64,000 nt of DNA. Source: Saccharopolyspora rectivirgula DSM 43747. Its GTDB lineage: Bacteria; Actinomycetota; Actinomycetes; Mycobacteriales; Pseudonocardiaceae. Every line of letters starts with the position of its first letter. Position 1 is the first letter of the stretch. The notes under the pieces were generated by a model, which worked only from the letters and a program-made list of their open reading frames with translations, did not search any database and was not told the origin of the DNA. Below are positions 42,891-52,187 of this stretch, piece after piece. Position numbers and translations under genes: made by a program. The stretch is from assembly GCF_000497205.1 (NCBI RefSeq), contig NZ_AYJW01000004.1:42507-106506 (forward strand), in the 5' to 3' direction.

Positions 42891-44087
42891 CTACTGCACG
42901 TAGGAGGAGTCGATCGCCCAGGTGTTGCACTCGCTCACCTGGTTCTTGTAGAAGCCCTGCTCCACCCACATCCGGTTGGACTCGGGGGTGCCGTGGTCGC
43001 GCTGGTTGCCGTACGCGTCCCCGCGGTTCGACGAGTCCTCCAGCGCGGTGAAGATGTAGTCGTTGCTGACCCCGCCGTTCTGCAGCGCGGCCAGGGTCAT
43101 GCCCTCGAAGCAGGTGGCCTGCAGCTCGATGCGCCGGGAGAGCTCCAACCCCTCCTCGGTGTCGAATCCTCCGACGTCGTAGAGGGCGTTGGAGTAGCCC
43201 TGGCTGATGCCGACCATCCCCTGCAGCGCGTGCCCGAATTCGTGGGCGAACTGTCCGAGGTAGACCCCGGGGTGGGTGCGCTTCTCGACTTCGGCGTAGT
43301 ACCTGGCCGTCATGTAGATGGTGTGGTTCGCCGGGCAGTACATGGCGGTCTGGTTCCACTGCCGGGGACCGCAGGGGCTGGTGACGTTCTCCCCGCTGGT
43401 GATGACCGTCGGTGGTTCCACCGGCAGCCCGGCCGCCTCCAGCGCCGGAGTCCACGCTTCCATCAGGCAGGGCAGAACCGCCTGGTAGAACCGCTCCTGG
43501 GAGGCCGCATCGGTGTTGAACTGCGGGATTTCGCAGGAAGTCGTCACCGCCCCGGTCCCGGGCATGTTGATCGGGTTGTCCTCCAGGGCTACCACCGGCT
43601 GCGGTTGCGCGGCGACCTCGTCTTCGGTCGTGTACTCGTCCTCGTAGCTGGTCTCGGTCTCGGTTTCAGCGGTGTAGCTGTCGGTGTCCTCGGTGGCGGA
43701 GTTGAGGGTGTAGCTGGGGGTGTAGGTGTAGCTGTAGGTGGGGGTGTAGGTGTAGTCCGAAGCCTCGCTGGTGGACGAAGGGGTGATGAGCCCGATGAAG
43801 CCGACCACCAGCACCACGAGGTTGATGGCCACCACGCCGACGATGGCGCCCGGGGGCACCTTGTGCTTCGGCGGGCGACCGCCCGGTTGCCCGGGCCCCG
43901 GTAATCGCGGGGGCGGTGGGGCGACCGAAGGGTTGCGCGGAACAGGGGTTTGCGGCAGCGGTCGCGCCGCGGGCGGCGGTACGACTGGTCGGTGCTGAAC
44001 AGGTGGCTGCGGTGGTCCGGGTTGCCACGTGCCGCGCTGCGGCGGGCCCTGGTGCGGTGGCGGTGGTGGCCAGGGCGGTGGTGTCAT
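42891..44087 (-). CDS. Membrane-anchored neutral zinc metallopeptidase (YpfJ-like)
   Basis: Protein of 398 residues. A proline-rich cytoplasmic N-terminus (about 1-75) leads to one membrane helix (about 79-102, AIVGVVAINLVVLVVGFIGL), a Tyr/Thr/Ser/Glu-rich spacer (about 106-165) and a Zn_peptidase domain with zinc motif QFAHEFGHALQ (about 278-288), the downstream ELQATCFEGM and DHGTPESNRMW. Several cysteines (SCEIP, PCLMEAW, PCGPRQ, YCPANH) probably pair outside the cell. Peptidase activity is predicted, substrate unknown. Divergent from the DUF2207 gene and converges on the DUF3592-like gene. Confidence 0.86.
   Translation of the reverse strand: MTPPPWPPPPPHQGPPQRGTWQPGPPQPPVQHRPVVPPPAARPLPQTPVPRNPSVAPPPPRLPGPGQPGGRPPKHKVPPGAIVGVVAINLVVLVVGFIGLITPSSTSEASDYTYTPTYSYTYTPSYTLNSATEDTDSYTAETETETSYEDEYTTEDEVAAQPQPVVALEDNPINMPGTGAVTTSCEIPQFNTDAASQERFYQAVLPCLMEAWTPALEAAGLPVEPPTVITSGENVTSPCGPRQWNQTAMYCPANHTIYMTARYYAEVEKRTHPGVYLGQFAHEFGHALQGMVGISQGYSNALYDVGGFDTEEGLELSRRIELQATCFEGMTLAALQNGGVSNDYIFTALEDSSNRGDAYGNQRDHGTPESNRMWVEQGFYKNQVSECNTWAIDSSYVQ
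43707..43755 (-). repeat. Tandem short repeat coding the Tyr/Thr spacer
   Basis: Reiterated GTGTAG and GGGGGTGTAG units encode about residues 111-126 of the metallopeptidase, reading as alternating Tyr-Thr with Pro and Ser (YTYTPTYSYTYTPSYT). This kind of unit could change length by slippage. Confidence 0.65.
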
Positions 44088-44207
44088 GGTGCTCTCTCTC
44101 CGGAGTGTTCAGTGTGGACTTCCAGCCGCTCGGTCAGCTCCCCGGTTCTCGCCCGGATCTCGCGATTGCGGACCAGAGCTTAGCCGCGGCGGACTATCGT
44201 TTGGGCC

Positions 44208-45860
44208 GTGTTGGCCAAACTGGGGTCGCTCGCGGGCCTGGCGGTCTTGCTGTTGGGACTGCCCGCACCTGCGGCTGCGCAGCAGGAAACCTTCGCGGCG
44301 GACACGCTTTCCAGCGTGGTGAACCTGAAGCTGGAGCGGGACGGGGTGCTCTCGGTCACCGAGCGGATCACCGTTCCGGCCGGGACCAGCGTGCACCGCG
44401 TGGTGCCGCTGCGGCAGAGCTCGGGGGACGACACCGCGCGCGTCTTCTCGGTGCCGCAGGCGGAAGTCGAGGGCAGTGGTGATGTGGAGGTCACCGATGA
44501 GCAGCTGGAAGTCCGGTTGCAGCCAGGGGTTTCGACGCTGCGGTACTCGGTGCGCGGCGCGGTCGCGGACGCCGAGGACGGCCAGCGGGTGCAGTGGCAG
44601 GTCTCCAGCGGCTGGAACGTTCCGGTGGACCGCGTCGAGGTGGAGTCCTTTTTGTCCCCTCAACTCCCGTTGCACGTGGAATGCCTGGCCGGCCCGTTGG
44701 GCAGCACGGAGCGCTGCGCCGAGTACGGGTTGACGCACACGCTGGCCGTGCACGCCGTCGCGAACCAGCTGGACCCGGGCGAGCGGATGGTGCTGGACCT
44801 GAAGCTGCCGCCCGGCGCGGTGCCCGCGAACGCGGTGCTGACCCGGGACTTCAGCTTGGCGCGGGCGTTCTCGCTGACCCCGGCCAGCGGCGCCGGACTG
44901 GTCGGCATCGCCTTGGCGTTGATCGGCGTCTTCGGCGTGCTGTGGTACCTGCGCGGACGGGACGGGCAAGCGCTCGCGGAGGCGGCCGAACCGGTCGACG
45001 TGCTCCTGCCGGACTCGCGGGGCGGGGTCACCTTCGCTTCCCCGGACGGCGTGCTGCCCGGCCAGATCGGCACGGTCATCGACGAGCGGGTGGACCCGGT
45101 GGACGTGGCGGCCACCATCATCGACCTGGCGGTGCGCAACTACCTGGTGATCGAGGAATTACCCGGTCCGGACTGGCGGTTCGTCCAGTTGAACCCGCCG
45201 GACGAGCACCTCCGGCCGTTCGAACGAGCGGTCCACCGAGGTCTGTTCGGCGGCGCCGAAGAGGTCCGGCTGTCCCAACTGCACCGGTTGCCGCTCGGCG
45301 AGATCCGGGACCAGCTGTACCGCGATGTGGTCGAGAAGGACTGGTTCGCCCGCCGCCCGGACGCCGACCGGAACCTGTTCTGGTGGATCGGCGCCGGGGT
45401 GGTGCTCAGCGGTGTCGCGCTGACCGCGGTGCTGGCGCTGACCACCCACCTGGCCCTGCTGGGAGTGGGCGTGGTGCTCGGCGGTGGCGCCATGGTGGTC
45501 GGGGCCAGGGCGATGCCGGCGCGCACCCGGCGGGGCAGCGCGCTGGTGCTGCAGGTGCGCGGTCTGCGTCGCTACCTGCACGAGGTCACCGCGGAGTCGA
45601 TCCCGCCGGCCAACCGGGAACTGGTGTTCTCCAGGTCGCTGCCGTACGCGGTGGTGCTGGAGGAGGCGCCTCGGTGGCTGGCCAAGTTCGCCGGCCTGGA
45701 TCCGGCCGCGGACGGCACCCCGGGCTTGTACTGGTACCGCGAGCAGGGCGAACAGCCGGACTTGCGGCAGTTCCGGCAGCACTTCCCGCTCTTGGTGGAG
45801 CAGCTCGGTCGGCTCGCCGGCGGAAGCCTGCGGATGCGGGCTCCGGCGGGGGTCGGGTGA
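44208..45860 (+). CDS. DUF2207 membrane protein
   Basis: Protein of 550 residues with a cleavable-looking signal peptide ending AAAQQ (about 1-25), a large extracytoplasmic DUF2207 domain (about 30-225, beginning FAADTLSSVVNLKLERDGVLSVTER), a membrane helix (about 229-248), a cytoplasmic region (VAATIIDLAVRNYLVIEEL, LSQLHRLPLGEIRDQLY) and two further helices (about 390-435). Family function is unknown. GTG 44208. Divergent from the zinc metallopeptidase gene, which might share an envelope role, though that is conjecture. Confidence 0.85.
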   Translation: MLAKLGSLAGLAVLLLGLPAPAAAQQETFAADTLSSVVNLKLERDGVLSVTERITVPAGTSVHRVVPLRQSSGDDTARVFSVPQAEVEGSGDVEVTDEQLEVRLQPGVSTLRYSVRGAVADAEDGQRVQWQVSSGWNVPVDRVEVESFLSPQLPLHVECLAGPLGSTERCAEYGLTHTLAVHAVANQLDPGERMVLDLKLPPGAVPANAVLTRDFSLARAFSLTPASGAGLVGIALALIGVFGVLWYLRGRDGQALAEAAEPVDVLLPDSRGGVTFASPDGVLPGQIGTVIDERVDPVDVAATIIDLAVRNYLVIEELPGPDWRFVQLNPPDEHLRPFERAVHRGLFGGAEEVRLSQLHRLPLGEIRDQLYRDVVEKDWFARRPDADRNLFWWIGAGVVLSGVALTAVLALTTHLALLGVGVVLGGGAMVVGARAMPARTRRGSALVLQVRGLRRYLHEVTAESIPPANRELVFSRSLPYAVVLEEAPRWLAKFAGLDPAADGTPGLYWYREQGEQPDLRQFRQHFPLLVEQLGRLAGGSLRMRAPAGVG

Positions 45861-45948
45861 GTTGTTCGTCACGATTCCCTGGACCCCAGCGTCCTTTTGT
45901 GCCCAGGGGGCCCACACGGGGAAGCCCGTCGCACGTAGGCTGCAAGGC

Positions 45949-47265
45949 ATGGTCGAACCCCAGCTGCATCGCGTCACCCTGCCCAACGGGCTGCGCGTGG
46001 TGCTCGCCCCGGACGCCGCTGGTCAACAGCGCGGCCGGGCGCCGGTCGTCGGCGTCAGCGTGCACTACGACGTGGGATTCCGCTCCGAACCGGAAGGACG
46101 GACCGGCTTCGCCCACCTGTTCGAGCACCTGATGTTCCAGGGCAGTGAAAGCCTGGAGAAGCTCGCCCACTTCCGCCACGTCCAAGGTTCGGGCGGAACC
46201 TTCAACGGTTCGACGCACCAGGACTACACCGACTACTACGAACTGCTCCCCTCGGCGGCGCTGGAGCGAGCGCTGTTCCTGGAAGCCGACCGGATGCGAG
46301 CTCCCAAGATCACCGAGGAGAACCTGCGCAACCAGGTCGACGTGGTCAAGGAGGAGATCCGGCTCAACGTCCTCAACCGCCCCTACGGCGGTTTCCCCTG
46401 GATCCTGCTGCCGCCGGTGCTGTACTCGACCTTCGCCAACGCGCACAACGGCTACGGCGACTTCACCGACCTGGAGCAGGCGACCGTGGACGACTGCGCC
46501 GCCTTCTTCGACAGCTTCTACGCGCCGAGCAACGCGGTGCTCACGGTCGCCGGAGACATCGACGTCGATCACACGATCGAGCTGATCCACAAGCACTTCG
46601 ACGACGTTCCGGCCCGGGAGGTCCCGGAGCGCCCGTCGTTCGCGGAACCGTTCCCGACCAGCGAGCAGCGCGGCAAGCACGTGGACCCGCACGCCCCGCT
46701 GCCGGCGGTCGCGCTCGGCTACCGGCTGCCGGACCCGGTGGGGGAGCTGAAGGCCTACTTGGCCAACGTGGTGCTGGCCGCCGTGCTGTCCGACGGGGAC
46801 GCCTCCCGGCTGCAGCAGCGGCTGGTGCACCAGGGCTCGCTGGTGGTGGACGTGCACGCCAGCTGCGGGCTGATGGGAGCCCCGCTGGACGCGCGGGACC
46901 CGGACACGTTCACCATCACCGCCATCCACAGCCCCGAGGTGGAGTGCGAGCGGGTGGTCAGCGCGGTGGACGAGGAGCTGGAGAAGCTGGCCACCGACGG
47001 ACCGAGCACCGAGGAGCTGACCCGGGTCACCGCCCGGTGGGCGGCCACCCTGCACCGGGAGCACGACCGGGTGCTGTCCCGGACGCTCGACCTGGGCAGC
47101 GCCGAACTGCTGCACGGCCGGGCTGAACTGGTGGCGGAACTGCCCCGGCTGATCTCCGAGGTCGGGGTGGAGGAAGTGGCCTCAGCGGCGAAGGCGCTGC
47201 GGTCGGACGCGCGGGCCATGCTGGAAGTGGAGCCCGCCAACAACTCGACTGGAGGTGCGGCATGA
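45949..47265 (+). CDS. M16-family zinc peptidase, catalytic subunit
   Basis: Processing-peptidase-like enzyme of 438 residues. The inverted zinc motif HxxEH is present as HLFEH (55-59) with the downstream glutamate region LRNQVDVVKEEIRLNVL. M16A/B clamshell halves are expected: N-terminal catalytic and C-terminal partner domains (VALGYRLPDP starting the second half). ATG 45949 begins just before LHRVTLPNGLRVV, the normal start of the fold; the longer frame to 45484 overlaps the DUF2207 gene. The second M16 gene overlaps its stop (ATGA), so they should form a heterodimer. No signal peptide is visible. Confidence 0.92.
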   Translation: MVEPQLHRVTLPNGLRVVLAPDAAGQQRGRAPVVGVSVHYDVGFRSEPEGRTGFAHLFEHLMFQGSESLEKLAHFRHVQGSGGTFNGSTHQDYTDYYELLPSAALERALFLEADRMRAPKITEENLRNQVDVVKEEIRLNVLNRPYGGFPWILLPPVLYSTFANAHNGYGDFTDLEQATVDDCAAFFDSFYAPSNAVLTVAGDIDVDHTIELIHKHFDDVPAREVPERPSFAEPFPTSEQRGKHVDPHAPLPAVALGYRLPDPVGELKAYLANVVLAAVLSDGDASRLQQRLVHQGSLVVDVHASCGLMGAPLDARDPDTFTITAIHSPEVECERVVSAVDEELEKLATDGPSTEELTRVTARWAATLHREHDRVLSRTLDLGSAELLHGRAELVAELPRLISEVGVEEVASAAKALRSDARAMLEVEPANNSTGGAA

Positions 47266-48629
47266 CCCGGGTGGAGCACCGCAGCGCCGAGGAGATCGGC
47301 CGGACCGAGGCGGGTCCGCGGCCGCTGCCGGAACTGGGCGAGTTCGGCAAGCTCACGCTGCCGGACACACTGGACACCGTGCTGCCGAACGGGCTGCGGG
47401 TGATCGCCGCCCGGCACGGCTCGGTGCCGATGGTGGAGCTGCGGCTGCGCATCCCGTTCGCCGGCGAGGACCGCAAGCACCCGGCGATCGCCGAGGTCCT
47501 GGCGGAAACCATGCTGACCGGGACCGAGCAGCGGGACCGGGTGAAGGTCGACACCGATCTGGCCCTGGTCGGTGGCGACCTCAACGTCGTGGTGGACCCG
47601 GAGCGGTTGAGCATCGCCGGTGACGCGCTGGCCAGCGGGCTCGGTCAGTTGCTGGACGTGCTCGCCGACGCGCTGACCGGCGCGGTCTACCGGGACCACG
47701 AGGTGGCCGGGGAGCGCTCCCGCCTGGTCGAGCGGATCGCGGTCGCTCGTTCCCAGCCGCGGGTGATCGCCCGGGAGGAGCTGCAGCGGCGCCGCTACGG
47801 CGACCACCCGTACGTGCGGGAGGTGCCGCAGGCCGAGGACGTCGCGGAGGTGACCGCGGACGAGGTGCGCCAGCTGCACCGGGACGCGGTGCTGCCCCGC
47901 GGTTCCGTTCTGGTGCTGGTCGGTGACATCGACCCGCAGCAGGCGGTGGCGGAAGTGGAGCGGCGGCTGGACGGCTGGCGCTCGGAGAGCTCGGCCCGGC
48001 AGCTGCCGGAGCTGCCGCGGGTGCAGGGCGGCGCGGTCAAGCTCGTGCACCGGCCCGGCGCGGTGCAGTCCCAGCTGCGGTTCTCCGCGCAGGCGATCCC
48101 GCGCACCGACGAGCGCTACCCCGCGCTGCAGTTGGCCAACCTGGTGTTCGGCGGGTACTTCTCCTCCCGGCTGGTGGAGAACATCCGGGAGGACAAGGGC
48201 TACACCTACGGCGCCCACTCGGCCTTCGAGTTCACCGAGGGCAACGGGACGCTGGTGGTGGACGCCGACACCGCGAGCGAGGTGACCGCGGCCGCGCTGC
48301 TGGAAACCAGGTACGAGTTCGCCAGGCTGGCCCTGGTGCCGCCCACCGACACCGAGATCGAATCCGCTCGCCGGTACGCGATCGGTGGTCTGATGACCTC
48401 GACCGCTTCCCAGGCGGGGATGGCCTCCACGCTGATCTCCCTCGCCTCGCACGGTCTCGACCAGAACTGGTTGGTCGAGCACCCGGAGCGGCTGCAGGCG
48501 GTGACCAGGGAGCAGGTCGCCGAAGCAGCTCAGCTGTTCGCGCCGACCGCGTTCACCGGCGTCGTGGTCGGTGACGCGGACAAGCTCGCCGATCAGCTTC
48601 AGCTGCTGGGTGGAGTGGAGTTGCCTTGA
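47262..48629 (+). CDS. M16-family peptidase, non-catalytic partner
   Basis: Second M16 protein, 455 residues. It retains the fold (DTVLPNGLRVIAARHGSVPMVELRLRIPFAG; C-terminal RLVENIREDKGYTYGAHSAFEF) but the zinc motif is lost: HPAIAEVLAETML replaces HxxEH. The conserved Arg/Tyr pair in KGYTYGAHS remains, as in the R/Y-carrying partner of heterodimeric bacterial M16B pairs. It is translationally coupled to the upstream catalytic subunit by a four-base overlap. It probably shapes the substrate chamber. Confidence 0.9.
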   Translation: MTRVEHRSAEEIGRTEAGPRPLPELGEFGKLTLPDTLDTVLPNGLRVIAARHGSVPMVELRLRIPFAGEDRKHPAIAEVLAETMLTGTEQRDRVKVDTDLALVGGDLNVVVDPERLSIAGDALASGLGQLLDVLADALTGAVYRDHEVAGERSRLVERIAVARSQPRVIAREELQRRRYGDHPYVREVPQAEDVAEVTADEVRQLHRDAVLPRGSVLVLVGDIDPQQAVAEVERRLDGWRSESSARQLPELPRVQGGAVKLVHRPGAVQSQLRFSAQAIPRTDERYPALQLANLVFGGYFSSRLVENIREDKGYTYGAHSAFEFTEGNGTLVVDADTASEVTAAALLETRYEFARLALVPPTDTEIESARRYAIGGLMTSTASQAGMASTLISLASHGLDQNWLVEHPERLQAVTREQVAEAAQLFAPTAFTGVVVGDADKLADQLQLLGGVELP

Positions 48630-48644
48630 TCTTGGCGGTGAGGC

Positions 48645-49553
48645 ATGACCTCTGAGCTCAACGCGCAGTTGGAATTCCAGTTGGACGCCGTACCACTGCT
48701 CTCGCGTTCTACTGTGGACAGAAAAGAGGTCTGGCGGGACGGCCCGGACGGCGGGGCGGAGCTCTGGGCCCACGGCAAGCTCGTCCTGGTCGACGCCAAG
48801 GGGCGGGCGCCCCTCGACGGCGGTCGGCTCGTCTGCCAGCGAGCGGTCGACTACGGCGATCAGCCGCCGCCGAACGCGGTGCTGCTCGGAGTGCAGAACG
48901 GGACCGGCTACTGGGCGCTGCGGGTGGAGCGCGGCTCCTCGGACCAGTGGCGCGACCTGCGGTCGGCGGGAGCGGTGCTGGACGACACCGCCGCCGGCCT
49001 GCTGACCACCGCGGTGGGCTTGCTCAACTGGCACGACCACGCCCGGTACTGCGCGGTGTGCGGAGCGGCCACGATGCAGGTGCGGGCGGGCTGGGCCCGC
49101 CGCTGCACCGGGTGCGAGCGGGAGGAGTACCCGCGCACGGACCCGGCGATCATCTGCCTGGTCCACGACGGCGACGACCACGTGCTGCTGGCCCGGCAGC
49201 CGTCCTGGCCGCAGGGCCGCTACTCGGTGCTCGCCGGTTTCGTCGAGGTCGGCGAGTCGCTGGAGGCCTGCGTGCAGCGGGAAGTGGCCGAGGAGGTCGG
49301 CGTCCAGGTGGACAACGTGCGCTACCTGGGCAGCCAGCCGTGGCCCTTCCCGCGCTCCCTGATGCTCGGCTTCGCCGCCACCGCGGACCGCAGCACGCCG
49401 CTGCGGCCGGCTGACGGGGAGATCGCCGAGGCCCGCTGGGTGCACCGGAGCACCGTGCTGGCCGCCCTGGAGACCGGGGAGGCGGACGGCTTGCGGTTGC
49501 CGCCCAGCGTTTCGATCGCCTACCGGATGCTGCGCGGCTGGGCCACCGCTTGA
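48645..49553 (+). CDS. nudC: NADH pyrophosphatase NudC / NAD-decapping type
   Basis: Nudix enzyme that hydrolyses NAD(H) and, in studied relatives, removes NAD caps from RNA. The 302-residue protein has an N-terminal domain, a zinc ribbon (CAVCG about 136-140 with CTGC about 152-155), the Nudix box [20 protein letters not shown] (about 199-218) followed by VGV, and the diagnostic NudC array [17 protein letters not shown] 48645 follows GGCGGTGAGGC, 16 bases after the M16 gene. Zinc ligands are complete. Rv3199c is the homologue in the same relative position, recalled. Confidence 0.94.
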   Translation: MTSELNAQLEFQLDAVPLLSRSTVDRKEVWRDGPDGGAELWAHGKLVLVDAKGRAPLDGGRLVCQRAVDYGDQPPPNAVLLGVQNGTGYWALRVERGSSDQWRDLRSAGAVLDDTAAGLLTTAVGLLNWHDHARYCAVCGAATMQVRAGWARRCTGCEREEYPRTDPAIICLVHDGDDHVLLARQPSWPQGRYSVLAGFVEVGESLEACVQREVAEEVGVQVDNVRYLGSQPWPFPRSLMLGFAATADRSTPLRPADGEIAEARWVHRSTVLAALETGEADGLRLPPSVSIAYRMLRGWATA

Positions 49554-49642
49554 GCGGCGGCCGGCCGCGCGGCCGGGGCGACACGCGGGTCGAGCCCGGG
49601 GTGCACCGCGGTGCGGCGGGGCCGGTCTGCGAAGATGCCGGC

Positions 49643-51730
49643 ATGGCCGAGCAACCGCGACTCCTGGAAGGGCTGGATCCGGAGCAGCGGCAGGCGGTCA
49701 TGGCACCTCGCGGACCGGTCTGCATCCTCGCTGGTGCGGGCACCGGCAAGACGCGAACGATCACCCACCGCATCGCGTACCTGGTGCAGCGGGGTCTGGT
49801 GGTGCCGCAGCAGGTGCTCGCGGTCACGTTCACCGCCCGCGCCGCCGGTGAGATGCGCACCCGGCTGCGCGCCCTGGGCGCGGCCGGGGTGCAGGCCCAG
49901 ACCTTCCACGCGGCGGCTTTCCGGCAGCTCCGCTACTTCTGGCCCAGGGTCCACGGCGGTCAGGTGTGGCAGTTGGTGGACAACAAGTTCCGCCTGGTCA
50001 CGCAGGCGGCCAACCGGCTCGGGCTGTCCACTGAGAAGGAGGACGTCCGGGACCTGGCCAGCGAGATCGAGTGGGCCAAGGCGTCCCTGGTCTCCCCGGA
50101 GCAGTACCCGGCCGCGGCCGAGCGGGCGGGCCGGGAATGCCCGGTGCTGCCCAGCAAGCTCGCCGAGGTCTTCGCCGCGTACGAGAAGCTCAAGAACCGG
50201 GCGCAGGCCCTGGACTTCGACGATCTGCTGCTGCACATCGCCGCGCTGCTGGAGGAGTACCCGGAGGTCGCGGAGGAGTTCCGCAGCCAGTACCGCTCCT
50301 TCGTGGTGGACGAGTACCAGGACGTGAACCCGCTGCAGCAGCGCGTGCTGGACGCCTGGTTGGGCAACCGGGACGACATCACCGTCGTCGGGGACGCCAA
50401 CCAGACGATCTACTCGTTCGCCGGGGCGACCCCGAAGTGGTTGATCGACTTCCCGCGCCGGTTCCCGGACGCCACCGTGGTGCGGTTGGAGCGGGACTAC
50501 CGCTCCACCCCGCAGATAGTGGCGCTGGCCAACCAGGTCATCGGGGCGGCTCGGGAGCGGCCGGCCGGCACCCGGCTGCGGTTGATCGGGCAGCGTCCCG
50601 ACGGCCCGCGCCCGGAGTTCGCCGAGTACGACGACGAGCCCGCCGAGGCGCAGGCCATCGCCCGGCGGATCGCCAAACTCGTCGGTTCCGGGGTGCCGCT
50701 GTCCGAGATAGCGGTGCTGTTCCGGGTCAACGCTCAGTCCGAAGTGTACGAAAGGGCGCTGTCGGAGGCGGAGATCCCGTACCAGCTGCACGGGGGAGAG
50801 CGGTTCTTCTCCCGGGCCGAGGTGCGGCAGGCGATGACGGCGTTGCGCGCTGCCGCAGGGCACGGTGTTGCCGCCGGTGACTTGCCGGAAGCGGTGCGCA
50901 AGGTGCTCGCCGAAGTCGGCTTGACCAGCGAGCCGCCGACCGGTGGGGCGGCCCGGGAGCGCTGGGAGTCGTTGAACGCCCTGGTGGAGCTGGCCGGCGA
51001 ACTGGTTTCGGTGCAGCCGGAGGCGGATCTGGCGCACTACGTGCGGGAGCTGGAAGTCCGCGCCCAGTCCCAGCACCCGCCGACGGTGGAGGGCGTCACG
51101 TTGGCCTCGCTGCACGCGGCCAAGGGCCTGGAGTGGGACGCGGTTTTCCTGGCCGGCTTGGTGGAGGGCACGTTGCCGATCCAGCACGCCGACACCGACA
51201 GCGCCGTCGAAGAGGAACGGCGGCTGTTGTACGTCGGGGTCACCCGGGCTCGCCAGTACCTGCACCTGTCGTGGGCGCTGTCCCGCACCCCGGGTGGTCG
51301 GCGGTACCGCAGGCGCAGCCGGTTCCTGTACAACCTGGTTCCCGACGAGCACCCGGCTGCGCTGCCGAAGAAGGCGCGCCAGCGGGATTTGCTGCCGCGG
51401 CCCAAGAAGGAGAAGCCGCGCTGCCGGATTTGCGGCGAGGAGCTGGCCAGCACGCCGGAGGTCAAGCTCGGCCGCTGCGCCACCTGTCCCTCCGATGTGG
51501 ACGAAGAATTGCTGGTTCGGCTGAAGGAGTGGCGGCGCAGTCGGGCCAAGCAGCTCAAAGTGCCGGCGTACGTGGTGTTCACCGACACCACGCTGACCGC
51601 CATAGCCGAACAGCGCCCGCTGGACGAGGCGGGTCTGGTGCAGATATCGGGGATCGGTCCCGCCAAGATCGACAAGTTCGGGGCGGAAGTGCTGGCGCTG
51701 GTCCGCGGCGAATCCCCGTACGCGGACTGA
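49643..51730 (+). CDS. uvrD2: UvrD2-type superfamily 1 helicase with zinc and HRDC domains
   Basis: Cytosolic 3'-5' DNA helicase of 695 residues. Motifs: [12 protein letters not shown], Walker A AGAGTGKT (about 30-37), Ia [21 protein letters not shown] (about 219-229), [36 protein letters not shown] and [11 protein letters not shown] Cys4 element CRICGEEL...RCATC (about 593-613) precedes an HRDC domain (about 627-690, [20 protein letters not shown] and [11 protein letters not shown]), the hallmark of UvrD2. ATG 49643 is chosen over the upstream frame start 49550, which overlaps nudC. Confidence 0.94.
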   Translation: MAEQPRLLEGLDPEQRQAVMAPRGPVCILAGAGTGKTRTITHRIAYLVQRGLVVPQQVLAVTFTARAAGEMRTRLRALGAAGVQAQTFHAAAFRQLRYFWPRVHGGQVWQLVDNKFRLVTQAANRLGLSTEKEDVRDLASEIEWAKASLVSPEQYPAAAERAGRECPVLPSKLAEVFAAYEKLKNRAQALDFDDLLLHIAALLEEYPEVAEEFRSQYRSFVVDEYQDVNPLQQRVLDAWLGNRDDITVVGDANQTIYSFAGATPKWLIDFPRRFPDATVVRLERDYRSTPQIVALANQVIGAARERPAGTRLRLIGQRPDGPRPEFAEYDDEPAEAQAIARRIAKLVGSGVPLSEIAVLFRVNAQSEVYERALSEAEIPYQLHGGERFFSRAEVRQAMTALRAAAGHGVAAGDLPEAVRKVLAEVGLTSEPPTGGAARERWESLNALVELAGELVSVQPEADLAHYVRELEVRAQSQHPPTVEGVTLASLHAAKGLEWDAVFLAGLVEGTLPIQHADTDSAVEEERRLLYVGVTRARQYLHLSWALSRTPGGRRYRRRSRFLYNLVPDEHPAALPKKARQRDLLPRPKKEKPRCRICGEELASTPEVKLGRCATCPSDVDEELLVRLKEWRRSRAKQLKVPAYVVFTDTTLTAIAEQRPLDEAGLVQISGIGPAKIDKFGAEVLALVRGESPYAD

Positions 51731-51774
51731 AACTCCTGGTCGAAGCAGTTCTTCCGGAATCCGGGGGAACCGCG

Positions 51775-51814
51775 AAAAAATACGTTGCGCCGCTGTGCTG
51801 CTTCGCAATACTCT
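51775..51814 (+). promoter_or_regulatory. Candidate whiB7 promoter with WhiB7-type AT-rich element
   Basis: AAAAAATA (51775-51782) lies two bases upstream of a -35-like TTGCGC (51785-51790); TACTCT (51809-51814) matches the actinobacterial -10 TAnnnT with an 18-base spacer. An AT-rich patch just upstream of a TTGCGx -35 is the known layout of WhiB7-activated promoters, so autoregulation is expected. Confidence 0.68.
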
Positions 51815-51867
51815 GCGGACAAGCAGTTCATGCCGTCCGTCAGCGGCGTTCTGGAGGAGGTGCGCGG

Positions 51868-52071
51868 ATGCTCAGCACTGGCCGAGCCGGCGTTGTTGCG
51901 CACCTTCCCGCGGTGGTGGCCGCTGTTCTCCTGGCTGCTCGTAAACCGCTCGCCCAGTTCTGGGGGATCCGTGTGCACGTCGCACCGCGCCGGCGAGTTC
52001 ACGAGTTCGAGCCGGTTGCTGGCGATCTGCTTTGGTCCGTTGGCCGGGGCGTACCTGATCCGTTGATCTAG
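51868..52071 (+). CDS. Upstream ORF in the whiB7 leader (67 codons)
   Basis: ATG 51868 has GGAGGAGG about eight bases upstream, a stronger ribosome site than that of most genes here, and the frame runs 67 codons to TAG 52071, 23 bases before the attenuator stem. The peptide (MLSTGRAGVVAHL...) shows no family. Regulated whiB7 genes are known to carry translated leader ORFs whose disturbance by ribosome-targeting antibiotics allows read-through of a terminator. A second overlapping frame starting ATG 51830 (78 codons) has no ribosome site but begins about ten bases after the predicted transcription start. Confidence 0.55.
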   Translation: MLSTGRAGVVAHLPAVVAAVLLAARKPLAQFWGIRVHVAPRRRVHEFEPVAGDLLWSVGRGVPDPLI

Positions 52072-52093
52072 GCGCTTCCCAGGGGCTTGCGAA

Positions 52094-52127
52094 GGCCGCG
52101 GACCGAGCTCAGGTCCGCGGCCTTTTT
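52094..52127 (+). terminator. Attenuator-type terminator upstream of whiB7
   Basis: GGCCGCGGACC (52094-52104) and GGTCCGCGGCC (52112-52122) form a perfect 11-bp stem with a seven-base loop, followed directly by TTTTT (52123-52127). It stands between the leader ORF and whiB7, 60 bases before the whiB7 ATG, so any transcript from the upstream promoter must pass it. This is the classical intrinsic terminator layout used in whiB7 attenuation. Confidence 0.88.
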
Positions 52128-52187
52128 GCGTCATCCGTGTTCGCGACAACCGACATGCGCCAAGAAGTGACTACCGGAGGAAATTGC

